NCBI GenBank assembly: GCA_021464525.1
Contig: JADRCO010000132.1
Coordinates: 1 to 50,455 of the forward strand
Origin: Rhizophagus sp. LPA8_4_AMF
Taxonomy: Eukaryota > Glomeromycota > Glomeromycetes > Glomerales > Glomeraceae
Direction of reading: 5' to 3'
DNA: 50,455 bases
Part shown: positions 21,099 through 31,990 of the stretch, piece by piece
Numbering within the stretch: position 1 is the first letter of the stretch
Layout: every line of letters starts with the position of its first letter
Translations under genes and position numbers: made by a program
The notes under the pieces: generated by a model
What the model was told of the DNA's origin: nothing
The model's input: the letters and a program-made list of their open reading frames with translations, nothing else
Database searches by the model: none

Positions 21099-22588
21099 TT
21101 ATTTTATAGCTCTATCTTTAAAGTAACCGTCATTTTTAATCAGGAATTCAATATCAAGTGATAAATCATATTCTCGACTAATATATTTATGTTGGGTTTT
21201 TTGCATATCTTGATCCAAGTTATTGTTAAAAAAAAATATATTATGAATAAGATAACATTACTTACTTAAAACGTTTCGTCAAATTATAATAAATAACATA
21301 CCATTTTGATTTTTTACTATAGGCTCTTTTTTAAGAAGATCCCATCCTTTTCCAGGCCATTCGGGGTGTTGGCAAGACTCTCCACGCAATTCGTCAAGTG
21401 GTAAATGTTTACTGACATAGCATGCTTCAGGATGAATTGATAAAGTATTAAAACTTAAATCCTTACCGTTATTACCAACAGGTCCCTTCAAATGTTTAAG
21501 ATCGAGACCTAATGAATTTCTCAAACTCATTACTTCATTTTTGATATCTTTAGTACGCTCTGTTAGATTCTTGTGCCAACATTTTTGCATTAAATTTCCA
21601 TAATTATCAGGTGTGCCTTCAGGAATAGTTCATCAAGAATTTTAAATGCAAGATGAACATCATGAGGTTGATCTCTATATGGTCTTTCCCCCGTAAGAAT
21701 TTCCCACTTAATGATTCCAAAACTGTATATATTCGCTGCCTTAGTATTTCCTAAACCTCGGATCACTTCGGGTGCAATATATGGCATTATTCCAAAGATT
21801 TTACTTTCATCATTGGCTTTATTCAAAGGTCTACATAATCCTAAGTCTCCAATCGCAGGGTATAATTTTCCATCCTTCTGATAAATTAGAATGTTTCCGC
21901 TATGAAAATCTTGATGAACATGGTTTCTCATGAATATAATAAAGCAAGACCTTTCGAGTAGAACAAGCCGATCATCCCAACTAATAGTATTAACATTTGT
22001 ATCCAAATAATTACAGAAGTGCATATGTAATGTGCTTGAACCTATATAAATAGGAAAAGTAAATTAAGAATAAAAATATAGACATCATTTCCGTCTTATG
22101 TAACACTTAATAATTTACTTCATGTAAAAATTCTTGTAAGTATTGATGCGAATCATTGACAGTTTTCAAGGCTACTTTATATGGCCCATTTCTTTCCCAC
22201 TTTCTTGAAGATGGTTCATAAGTCCAACGTGGAGCAAGATTCCAAATTGTTGATTCCACGCATCCAAAGCCACCCTCAGCAATGAATTTAACATCAATAA
22301 ATTCTGTAAATGGAATCCATTCCAAATAATTCAGAGGCCCTTTAGCATTGGATTGAGAACGTCGAATAATTTTATCGAGCTTCCAATTCCTACTAGTCCA
22401 ATTCCCAAAATTGGATTTAAAATTTTTGACTTCGCAATCTGAAAGGAAGAAATATTTTCACGTACTTTTTGGTCAAGCTTAATGAAAATCGTTCCATCTG
22501 AAAGCACCGTCACATACCACGCATGCCCCTGTCTAAATATCAAATAATCTCCCGGAGGGCACACGGTTTTATGTAACTTGGGATCCAT
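21099..22588 (-). pseudogene. TKL-type protein kinase pseudogene
   Basis: The landmarks of a Rhizophagus TKL-type kinase are present in order on the minus strand: NWTSRNWKLDKIIRRSQ linker, LEWIPF leader, glycine loop AEGGFGCVESTIW (about 22262), VALK lysine (about 22172), QEFLHE alpha-C, a GT-AG intron leading to VQAHYICTS, YLDTN...SWDDRL, catalytic loop HQDFHSGN (HRD arginine replaced by Gln), DLGL for DFG, APEVIRG, YSFGIIKWEILTG and MQKCWHKNLTER, then an Asp/Lys-rich tail. The gene is broken: a frame change near 22440, a deletion of about 35-40 residues between alpha-C and the hinge with frame change (about 22045), two frame changes near 21940, and one near 21640. A last exon (about 21099-21207, ending FKDRAIK) follows a GTATGT intron. 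Members are thought to act in signalling; this copy cannot encode a full kinase. Confidence 0.85.
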
Positions 22589-23050
22589 TTTTCCGTTTAA
22601 GGATTTTACCGAGACTTATAAGGGAGTTTAGATGTTGTGGCGCAGTTTTGTCAGCTCAAGAAAGGAAGAAATCCCAATGAATCTAATGATCTTTTTATAT
22701 AAATTTTGAAGATATTGAAACTCCGAGATCAGAGTATGGTTATATATAAATGGAAAAAATGGAAGTAAATAATTATAAGGTGTTGTGACTTATAAGGCAT
22801 AAATGGACCAAACAAATAATTTTTAATTTTGACCAGAATTATGCAAATTACTTCTGGCTGAAATTAGAGAATCACTATAAAAATTTCCTATCCGGTATAA
22901 TAATTTTTTTTACGGGTACTATTATAATATATTCTAATATACTGATATATATATATTTACAAAAAAAAGCTAATTAGAATGTACTATATCAGATCATCAT
23001 AAAATTCTAAACATCATCATAAGAAAAAATTTTTAAAAAAATTTTTTTTT
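22589..23050. other. intergenic, upstream of the kinase pseudogene
   Basis: No gene seen. It contains a TTTTGACCAGAATTATGC copy (22829) of the dispersed motif followed by TTCTGGCTGAA, likely the remnant of a small element. Confidence 0.45.
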
Positions 23051-24315
23051 TTACATACTTTTAAAGAGAGGTACGGATAAATAATTAGAATAACCTAATT
23101 GTTTCATAGTATTTGTAATTTCCAACCAAATATCTCTCGCACCAGGATATTGATTCAAATTCATAATAAATTTTTTAAATCCAGAAGTAGATTGTATTAA
23201 AGGAAAATTTTTTGCTATAAAAATTATTGATTCATCTCTAATATCTTTTAAATAAAGTCCAACATTAAGTAATTCTTCAAAAATATTTTCAATATTTAAT
23301 CTAAATTTATAATCTGCTTTTGCTATTTCAACTAATTCATTTAATTCAAATTCTTTAGCCCAATAGCATAAATCAAGAATATTCCAAGATTTATCAACGT
23401 ATATTGTATTGGTATAAAAATAATAAAGTATTGTTTTAAAAGTTAAAAATTCTATATTTGATAATTCGATACGTATAAATCTTAGATTTTTTTCGTTCGT
23501 ATCATTTTCTTTTTGTTGATGGGGTTTTCCAATTTTTAAAATTTCTTTAAATTTGGTAGTTGCGTTTTCAATAATCTCTGAATGAGCATATAAATATCTA
23601 TCTTTAATGCAAAATATAATATTTGGTGCAGTAGGAACATTATCAAAAAGATATCCTAATCTTCTTGACCTATGTAACCATTCAGGATCTGTTGGTCCAA
23701 TAATAACTTTGATATTTAATGTATTATTATGTAATTTTTGGCTCAATTCTCTACGAGAACAAATATTTTTAAAAGAAATACCTGAGAAAAAAAAATAATA
23801 AATTTTTTTGATTTAACAAAGACAAATTATTATAAAGATCACTTTTAAAAATTTTAAACATTAATCACCAAAATGTCGTAGTTTGGAAACTTCAATCACT
23901 AGCGATTCTACAGCAAGATCTTCTCCGAAGCTATCCGTTTGAAAGAAAATCGATACTCTACATTGATTTTCATCTGATTGCTCTATACCATCTACTATTG
24001 AATTGAAAGTCGATGAATATGGAACAACCGATACGGACAAGAAACACGAAAAAGCACAATTACAATGAGATAAGCAATGTGCTTCCTGATATGACTATTC
24101 AAACAAAGAAATCTCAATTACTGTTATTTAATTATGATAATCATAACAGTTGATTTTTTTTTCAAATCAAATAGATATTAATAACTTACAAGATCAATAT
24201 GTAAAAACCAAGCTTGATAAGAGGAAGCTGCGAAAACTGGGGATATAAAAATTCCATTTTGTGAAGAAAATTTTTGAATCGATATATAATTTCCAACTTG
24301 AATTAATGATATCAT
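23051..24315 (-). CDS. MATH-BTB domain protein (3 exons)
   Basis: Three exons rebuilt by hand: 24315-24190, 24094-23869 and 23781-23051. Introns are GTAAGT...GAATAG and GTGATT...TCTCAG. Phases (0, 1) add up to an open frame of 360 residues. Residues 1-115 resemble a MATH/TRAF-like beta-sandwich: VGNYISIQKFSS, NGIFISPVFAAS, CRVSIFFQTDSF. Residues about 130-260 form a BTB/POZ domain: LNIKVIIG, IKDRYLYAHSEIIENATTKFKEIL, FKTILYYFYTN; then a helical BACK-like tail. MATH-BTB proteins are substrate adaptors for Cullin-3 ubiquitin ligases (family knowledge). The 230-residue BTB exon alone would be called if the introns were missed; the exact start of exon 1 is inferred from the first ATG. Confidence 0.8.
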
Positions 24316-24907
24316 ATTTAAAAGTAAAAAAAAATTTGTGAAAATCCAAATATTAATTATTTAGATAATTATGGGATAAACAGGTAATAAAATTGTTTAT
24401 TTTTATGTTATAGGCAGTACAAGACTCGGCTTAAAATTTAAAATTATTTCAATTAGATAAAATGATATAAAAACAAAAAGATGGAACCGCCCTATTGTTT
24501 GATCAAAAAAATTGTCATACAACTAATTAAATGACGAAATCGATACATGATGTACTGATACAAATTTGTATTAATTTTTTTTTAAAAAAAAGATACTCCT
24601 TTTGCTTTTATATTTTCTTCTCGATTTAAAAAAGCTTTATCTACCAAAATTATATTTGTAATTAAATAATGTGGGAAAAGTTACGTATCACAAACATATG
24701 ATTTCCTAGTGATTTTCAATATAATAAGGTTGCATAAAGTTGCACTTACCCTTTATGATACTACGATATTAATTAAATACTAACCTTTTTAAAATTGAAT
24801 TCCCATTCATTTTAATTGAAATTTTTTTTAAAAAAATTCAATTTTAAGAGGAAGAAAAAAAATTTAATCTCTTTCTAAAAAATTTTTTTTTTAAAATAAT
24901 TAAAAAG
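24316..24907. other. divergent intergenic region
   Basis: Lies between the MATH-BTB gene (minus) and the membrane-protein gene (plus), so it should hold both promoters. AT-rich; no recognised motif. T- and A-runs precede the plus-strand start. Confidence 0.5.
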
Positions 24908-25627
24908 ATGAACAGAAAGATTTGTTTTGTACTTTGTATTATAATCTTATCATTCACTCTCTGTATAATAACCCAAGTTAACGCTGACGCTGAACATTTA
25001 CCACCATCAAAAAAAGAATCACCTCCGTTAATAGAAGAACCTGAGAATAATAATCCGGATCAAATAACCGCCGAGAATTTAAAGACATTATTACATCCAT
25101 TTATTTTTATCTTTAATATAATTTACACTTTAATATCATATATATGGACATTCATCCTTTATGTCTTAAGTCCGGTATTTTGGATATTAGGAATTTTATA
25201 TAACGTATTTATTCTAACACCTTATACTATTACACAAAAGATAAATTCTTATTTTTATCCATTATATATGTTTTTGATGTCAGCAGCTTTAATTGGAGTC
25301 CTTGTTGGTGGTATGGCAGGATGGTTCTCCGAAGTTATTACTAAATTATTGATCTCTCCTACAAGTGATGATTTAACTTATGAGGAACAAGAAAATAATA
25401 GAATTAAAGCAGAAAAACTGAAAAGACGTGCTCAGGCTTTAGCAAATTATAAAGCAAGAAATGGTGGAAGAATGCCTGAAGAATTTTATGATAAATATTT
25501 TAATGTTCAAAATAAACAAGGGATAATACAACAAAGAGGAATGATGGAGGGTTATGGATCTAATTATTATAATAATAATATGGATCATTACAGAAGTTAT
25601 GAGGGTTCTGGTGTAGGAGAAATTTAA
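24908..25627 (+). CDS. small membrane protein with signal peptide
   Basis: Intronless 239-residue protein. Residues 1-27 form a signal peptide or signal anchor (NRK, a run of hydrophobic residues, then NADA). Residues 28-55 are Pro/Glu-rich and hydrophilic. Three hydrophobic segments follow (about 61-84, 87-105 and 117-140), the last with glycine pairs VLVGGMAGW. Residues 152-239 are polar, with a charged helix (EEQENNRIKAEKLKRRAQAL) and an Asn/Tyr/Gly-rich end. I do not recognise a family or function; the layout suggests a secretory-pathway or ER membrane protein. It converges with mL45, the stop codons being 79 bp apart. Confidence 0.8.
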   Translation: MNRKICFVLCIIILSFTLCIITQVNADAEHLPPSKKESPPLIEEPENNNPDQITAENLKTLLHPFIFIFNIIYTLISYIWTFILYVLSPVFWILGILYNVFILTPYTITQKINSYFYPLYMFLMSAALIGVLVGGMAGWFSEVITKLLISPTSDDLTYEEQENNRIKAEKLKRRAQALANYKARNGGRMPEEFYDKYFNVQNKQGIIQQRGMMEGYGSNYYNNNMDHYRSYEGSGVGEI

Positions 25628-25703
25628 ATAATGAATTTTGTCATAGTAACTATTCTTTTAGTGAAAATTTTTTTTTTTTTAGTATAATCATGAATTAATA
25701 TAA

Positions 25704-27124
25704 TCAAACATTTTGTATCTATTAAAAAATAATATATTAATATAAGTGTGTTTCGTGAGTTTGCGGGTATTATTTCAAATGAAATACAATATAGCATACT
25801 GACCTTAGTTTGCGTATTAGTTTGCGTAAGTAAATTGTTATTAATATCATTAAAATATCCATAAATAGTCCACCCTTTGTTCTTCTCCCACATTTTACGT
25901 TGAAATACGACATATTCAAGTACATCCTTAACCTTCTTTGGATCTCCAGCAATCAATTTACCAGCTTTATTATAGAATCCCACACTCTAGAAAGAAAAGT
26001 GAGTGAGCGTTTAATATATAAAAAAAGGACGGAAAAAGAGATGATGACAATAACCTGTTTAGTATGTAATTTTAACGTCAATTGAATTAGATAATTTCCA
26101 GTTGAACGCGTATGCCCAAGAATACATCGAACGTTTATATATTTCGGTTTTTCTACAAGTCCATGATATTTCCATATAAATTTACCTTCCTTATGCTTCA
26201 AATCATATCTCATTTTCTTTTATAAAAAAAAAATAAACATATAATAAAAAAACGGTCATCGTAATAAATAAATCAAAATTAGACGTTCATATATATACAA
26301 TATATTTTTTGTAATAAACATACATTATACATTCGATCACCCGCAAGATTTTGTAATGCTTTTAAATTTTTCCTATAAAAAAGTATATATATAAATATAG
26401 ATTCGCCGTGTTTTCAAAGAATTAAACTAATCAATCAACTTACGATGCATAATTTTCATTCATTTCAACATAAAGGTTCAAAGCCTTTGATTTAAACGAT
26501 TTTGGTGACCAATATTCAGCGGGTTTATCTTTATATTCGGAGTATTTTCTTTCACAATATGCTATATTAAGACCACTATAAGATAATAAAAAAAGATAGA
26601 GTTTTTTTTTTTTAAGAAATCCTTTTTTTTTCTTATTTGTAAAAAGAGGAAATATATATTTACAACATGAAATTTTTAAATGTATTCTTTGAATTTTCGT
26701 ATAATATTCGATAATATTTTTTAGAAAAAATAGATGGCATTTGTAATGGTTTGACATAGGGATCTTTTTATAAATATACATTTTTCATTTTTTTTTTATT
26801 ATTATTATTATTTTAAAGGAAGAAAAAAATTTTTTATTTTTAAAAAAATTTATTCGCGCATATATAATATAAATTTTTTTTTTTTGAATTTTAATTACCA
26901 ATTATTCCAAAGTCAAAGTCTGGAACATATCTAGGATCAAGACGTTCTAAAGTTTCTCGTAAATCTCGTAATTCTGCTTCACTAGAATAATTTCGTCCAA
27001 GAGATATTTTTGTAAAAAGAAACAAAGTGCTTGGTTTCCGAATTAAATAACAAGAATTGGATAAATTATTTTGACATGATAAAAGATTAATTCGAAAAAC
27101 TTTATTAAATCGTGGTCCTAACAT
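25704..27124 (-). CDS. MRPL45: mitochondrial ribosomal protein mL45 (Tim44-like)
   Basis: Seven exons rebuilt by hand: 27124-26899, 26763-26664, 26575-26444, 26372-26324, 26216-26055, 25986-25804 and 25718-25704. Phases sum to an open frame of 288 residues (human mL45 is about 306). Residues 1-50 look like a mitochondrial presequence (basic, Ser/Leu-rich, no acidic residues until GRNYSSEAE). Family signatures follow: FKSKALNLYVEMNENYA, NLKALQNLAGDRMYN, WKYHGLVEKPKYINVRCI, QLTLKLHTKQSVGFYNKAGKL and KDVLEYVVFQRKMWEKNKGW, all close to the Tim44-like fold of mL45. The protein joins the large mitoribosomal subunit near the exit tunnel (yeast counterpart Mba1 anchors ribosomes to the inner membrane). 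Exon 5 uses a GTTATT donor. I chose the ATG at 27124 because it starts the presequence; longer in-frame starts exist. Confidence 0.87.
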
Positions 27125-27344
27125 TATGAATAAAAAGTCATTTAAGATGGAGTTATTTAAGATGTGTAATTCCATAAAAAAAATTTTTTTAAAATAGATG
27201 CAAATCACATGACTGAAATATTCCGCATAGATCTTTAAACGCGTACTGTATATATGCACACATACCAGTACAAATTACATAATATATCTCGTGTACATTT
27301 TTTCTCTTAAAAAATCAGAATATATCACTCATTAATCACTATAT
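27125..27344. promoter_or_regulatory. bidirectional promoter region mL45 / EXO5
   Basis: The two divergent start codons are 220 bp apart. It contains ATCACATGACTG (27205-27216), a one-base variant of the TCACGTGA site seen elsewhere in this window, and TATA-like ATATAT segments near 27247 and 27336. Both products are probably mitochondrial, so co-expression is plausible but inferred. Confidence 0.5.
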
Positions 27345-28701
27345 ATGTTTACACGCTGTTTCAATTATCTCCACAAGTTAGTCAGGCCCCGTGATAATAA
27401 TAGTATCACTAACTTAATTAATAACAAAAAGCGTATTAAACTTAAAGCTCTAGATATGACTAATGAAAAAAAAAAATTTCCGAATTTTTTTCAAAAGTTT
27501 AAACTAATGAGAAAAATAATGGAAATACGAAATAATTCCGACGTTCCTTCTGATATCAAAAATCAAGAAGAAAAATCACCACATGAACGGTTTCGTGATT
27601 CTAAAAGTTTATCTGTTACCGATTTTTCTTCACTTGCCTGGTGTGAACTTCAACAGCACTATTTTTTTATCGCAGGTGGAAGAAAAGAAACACTAGCAAT
27701 GAAAATTGGTTCTGAAATACATAATAAATTAGAATTACAAGAACATGACATAATTTCAATACCAACTCATACTAAAGAGGATATATGGGGTATAAAGTAA
27801 GAGTTAATTTTCTCTAATTGAGTCAAAACTTCTTATATACAGTATTAACAAAAAATTATTATTTATTAATTTTATCCCATAGGTTGTATAATTTAATATT
27901 TGGAATTGACTCACTTTTCATTAACTTAAAAACGAGAGAATTACCAATTTTTGGATTTGTATCAGATTTATTCGTTTTTGGAATCATTGACCAAATTGAA
28001 ATGAAACCGATTTTTGATGATATATCTAGAGATGAATTGGTCATATCCGACACAAAAACTCGGACAACCCAATATGTACCAAAATATGTTCCGTTATCAG
28101 TGAAATTTCAATTAATGCTTTATAAAAAACTTTTTGATGAACTTGTACAAGGAACATTTGATGATATGAAGATTTTTCAAACATTAGATTTGAATCCTGA
28201 CTTAGAATTTTCTAAAGAATTAGCTAATATTGTTAATATTAGTTATAAAGGGAAAGAGATGAAGGAATTTAAACCAAATTTACGGAACCTTATGAAGGTT
28301 GTAATCAATAGTTTTGGAAAAGTTTGGAAATCATGTAATATTTTGGAAGTTAATTATAAATTTCAAAAGGATGGAAGTGATTTAGGTTCTAAATATTTTG
28401 ACTATGATGAAAATCAATTAGAGAACTATTTAGAGAAAACAGTAAAATATTGGAAAGGTGATAGAAAACCTGAAGGTGTTCCTATTGAAGAAGCATGGAA
28501 ATGTCAGTGAGTATCATTTAACGATATTTTTTTATTATTACTGGATTAACTCTTTCTAATTAATTTAATTGATTAACATTCAGAAATTGTGACTTTGCTG
28601 ATAATTGTGAATGGAGATTAAATAAAATTAAAGAATGTGAACAAAACAAACGTGCACTTTCAGAAATTACAAATGGGCAATCAACGTTGAGACTTAATTA
28701 G
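27345..28701 (+). CDS. EXO5: exonuclease V (EXO5/Dem1), mitochondrial
   Basis: Three exons: 27345-27796, 27883-28506 and 28584-28701 (GTAAGA...CCATAG; GTGAGT...TTCAG). The frame is open for 397 residues. Family features: SVTDFSSLAWCELQ (Cys100), MKIGSEIHNKLE (His126), the RecB-type nuclease core FGFVSDLFVFGIIDQIEM and ELVISDTKTR (D-x-K motif), and the C-terminal iron-sulfur cysteines Cys358, Cys361 and Cys367 (spacing C-X2-C-X5-C in CQNCDFADNCEWR). With Cys100 these make the four [4Fe-4S] ligands typical of EXO5. The enzyme is a single-strand DNA exonuclease; the yeast homologue Dem1 maintains mitochondrial DNA. Residues 1-30 are basic and Ser/Leu-rich, compatible with a mitochondrial presequence. 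Confidence 0.93.
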
Positions 28702-28873
28702 GTATAAATAATTTTTTAGAAGGAAAAAAATAGAAAAATTACAATAATATATATACATAGATAAATTATAATATTCTATATATTATACAAAAAATTATGT
28801 ATCATTCACGTCAATTTCTTCGCGTGTACCATTATACTGTTACACAGCCTAATTGTATATTCACTGAAATAAA

Positions 28874-31028
28874 TTATTCTTCCTTCTCAAGACCAACTGA
28901 ACCATTGTCAAATTCTAACGGTATACCAGTTTCATTTATAGCAACTTTTCCTTCCCCATCACGTTCTTTTATTTCAGATTTCCATTTTTTAACTTGTCCT
29001 TTCTTCTTCTTTAAATCTTCGCCAACAAGATTAGCAATTACTTTATTAAAACCTAACCAAAATGCTGCATTAATTAAAATAATTGCAACGTGTCCACAGA
29101 AATAGAGTGATTTCCAAATAATTAAAGTATTTCTTAACGAAAGAATATTAAATGGTATAACTATATAATGAATCATGGTTTGTGTGAATAGCCATCCAAA
29201 AAAATCATATAATGGTTTTAATGACGAAAATTTCGGTGTTAAGAAAATTGGCCGAATATTACGACGAAGTGCTATTTAAGGTAGAGAATAAAGATTAGTC
29301 TTTTAATCCTTTTTTAAAAAGAAACTCATCTCATATTTATAAGAATATACTTACTTCGATGAACACTTTGAACAAATGCTCCACTTATAAAAGTCACTAA
29401 ACGTGAGAATAATAATTATGTATTAATTTTTTTAATATTACTTTAGAAAAAAAAAAGTTATTTGCTTATATGCTTACAATAGTATCCAGGATAAAATCCA
29501 TGCCAAATAGCACTCGTTCCAAAAGTAGCAATGGTTGAAAAGAAATTTGGGTTTTTTCCAGGTGGAGTTACTCTAAGATATACATAATTTTTTAACCATT
29601 TATTTGTGTTCATATTCCATGTATCCAAAAGAGATTTAATGTTATCAGCCGTTTCATACGCAATAATATCAACATTTGTCACGCGATTCCTATACAAGGG
29701 CAAGTAAGAGAGTGTATTACATATATGATATACCATCCATGTAAAAATAAATATATACGTTAAATTTTTTACCATTTTGCATTGCCATGTTCATCATATC
29801 CATTGAATCCTAATCCAGAGAGAATACATGCGCCTTCAGCAAGTAACCAAACGATATAATATTTTAATCGAGCACAGAAAGATGCTATTTGTATATACAT
29901 TAATCTGATCAAAATAAATAAATAATAAATTAAATTAGATTTCATCATTATTATTTCTTTATAAAGATGTGATATAATCAACATACTTATTATAGAAAGA
30001 TCTATTTTTAAATTCTTCACTTAAGGTCCAATCCACTGGATAATTATTTCCAAATGTTACAATACAAAGAATAAAAAATATACCGAACCCTAATTTACTC
30101 ATAGCAGGAATCATTCCATTTGGTACATAGTATTTTACTGATCCGCCCGTAACATTATCTGATTTTTTATTAAAATGTTCATTTACAAGTTTAAGTGGTT
30201 TAAGTTGGAAATGGTTTTTAGTTTTTTGAGATTCAACATCAACACGGAACATTTCCATATTAGTGAATTGACGATAATCCATAAATTCAAATGCTGGTCC
30301 AACCATAAATCCACCAAAAAAGAATATATAACCTAAATATTCTAAGATTGATGGCATTGAAGTAATTGCTTTGCTTCTTTGATATGGTGTTAATTCCTAT
30401 TTAAAAAAACGCGTAATATAATTAATGTGAAAGGATAATAATTTGATGTAAAAATTCATTAATGATCATACAAACCTTATTAGGTCTACGACCATCAAAT
30501 ACATTGAACGCGAATGATGTTAATTTAATGACTAACACCATTTGTGGACCTGTCGAATCATATTTATCATATGTTATGTGATTAAATTGCCGGTATAAAT
30601 GACTATATTAATATAATATATTAGTAGGTAAAAAAAACTCGTGTAACAAATTTTAACACGTGTTATTACACATATTACATAATTATTTGTCATTATTTAA
30701 CTTACTTAATACTCAGGTGTCCCAAAGCATACAAAAAAACAAGTCTTGGACCCCAAACACCTTTAATAAAATATATAATAGCATAAGAAATCAAAGAACC
30801 TCCTAACATCTCATAAAAAGCACTTGATAAATCGAAAACTTCAAATAAGACTATAATTGCTATAATTATAGAAAACCAGTGTTTAAGATTTGGATTATGT
30901 GGTAAACGTTTATAAATTAATGCCACCGGATATGATGCTAATAATGTGAATACCATTTTTAAATGGTCAGTTGAAACTCCACCGGTTAAAGTGGATAATT
31001 TTGAAAAGAACCCATCTAATATCGGCAT
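28874..31028 (-). CDS. ALE1: MBOAT lysophospholipid acyltransferase (ALE1/LPCAT type)
   Basis: Seven exons: 31028-30706, 30602-30476, 30396-29987, 29904-29773, 29689-29478, 29396-29355 and 29271-28874. Phases sum to 547 residues. MBOAT hallmarks: HLYRQFNHITYDKYDSTGPQM with LTSFAFNVFDGRR, YLGYIFFFGGFMVGPAFEF, the catalytic Asn in TWNMNTNKWLKNYVYLR (Asn356) and the catalytic His in SAIWHGFYPGYY (His394). Many hydrophobic segments; a lysine-rich cytosolic tail ending KEE (di-lysine-like ER retrieval is possible). It re-acylates lysophospholipids in the Lands cycle at the ER. Exons of 42 and 127 bp would be missed by ORF scanning. The donor of intron 2 is GTTTGT. Start chosen at MPILDGFF because it aligns with family N-termini; an in-frame ATG 75 bp upstream exists. 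Confidence 0.92.
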
Positions 31029-31990
31029 TATTTTTACTTTCTTGTAGAAAAAAGGGAAAGAAGAAAAAGAAAGCAAAGGAGTAATCAAAAAAATTGTAAT
31101 CAAAAAAATTTAGCCTATAAATATATCATAAAAAATCGGTATGATTCGTGTTAGTTAGCTAATGAATGTAACGAGGTTTTTCCTCTCTGGATGAGGTTTA
31201 AATCAAAGCCCATTTTATATTTATAATTTTTTTTTTAAAAAAAAAAAAATTATTTCAAAAAGTCAATTAATTCGTGTTAATAATATAAATTGCCCCAAAA
31301 TATTTATGTCGTAGTATAATTTTAGATCTACATTTTTGTTAAAGTTGATTTTTTTGTATAACGTAAATCACATGATATAATTAATAAATTGAATATAACT
31401 GATATAATTGATAATATATATAGACGTCAGTTGATTAGATAATCATTTACTTTTACCGCCCAAACAATATATCATCATCCCAAAAGAAAAACTGATCTAC
31501 CCCAACCGCACTACCTATGTGTAACTTTCTGAATTTCATAATACTACGTACATGTGAAAAAATATGACAAAAATTGGGGCAATGATGGAAGTTTTTTAGG
31601 TGTAATTTTCAACCGCGAGCACACCGGTAATACAAATTACTTTTTAGTAAAATAAATTAGATTATCTACAGAAAAATTTTTTTTTCATTTTAGGATTTTC
31701 AACAAGAATTAGATTTTTCATATGCATTTAATATAAATATATGCAAAAAAAAAAAAAAAAATTTGTATTGCAAAAAGAACAATATCTTTGACAATTTTTA
31801 ATTCTGTCTTTAAAACAATAGTAATAAATACTTTTTAGTTTATAATAAAATTTACAAAATTAAATAATGAATATATTTCACAAAATCCAATTGATAATTT
31901 GATAATAATGAACAAAATATAATGATATTATAAGTGTAAAGTGTAATAATGTCTCTAAATTATATGAATTACTTAAAAAAATAATAGTAT
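31029..31990. promoter_or_regulatory. intergenic between PCT1 and ALE1
   Basis: Holds the ALE1 promoter and the 3' region of the cytidylyltransferase gene, since both genes are on the minus strand. ATCACATGATAT occurs at 31368. AT-rich, with A/T runs near 31228-31253 and 31746-31762; no gene seen. Confidence 0.45.

Noticed and set aside
22331-22588. A 27- or 76-nt intron (GTACGT...TTTCAG or ...TAGTAG) that would rescue the kinase frame.
   Set aside because: Neither acceptor gives the phase needed to continue into CEVKNF/NWTSRNW, so a real frame break remains.
28797-29105. 102-residue plus-strand ORF.
   Set aside because: It is antisense to the last exon of the ALE1-type acyltransferase, whose frame and catalytic motifs are clear.
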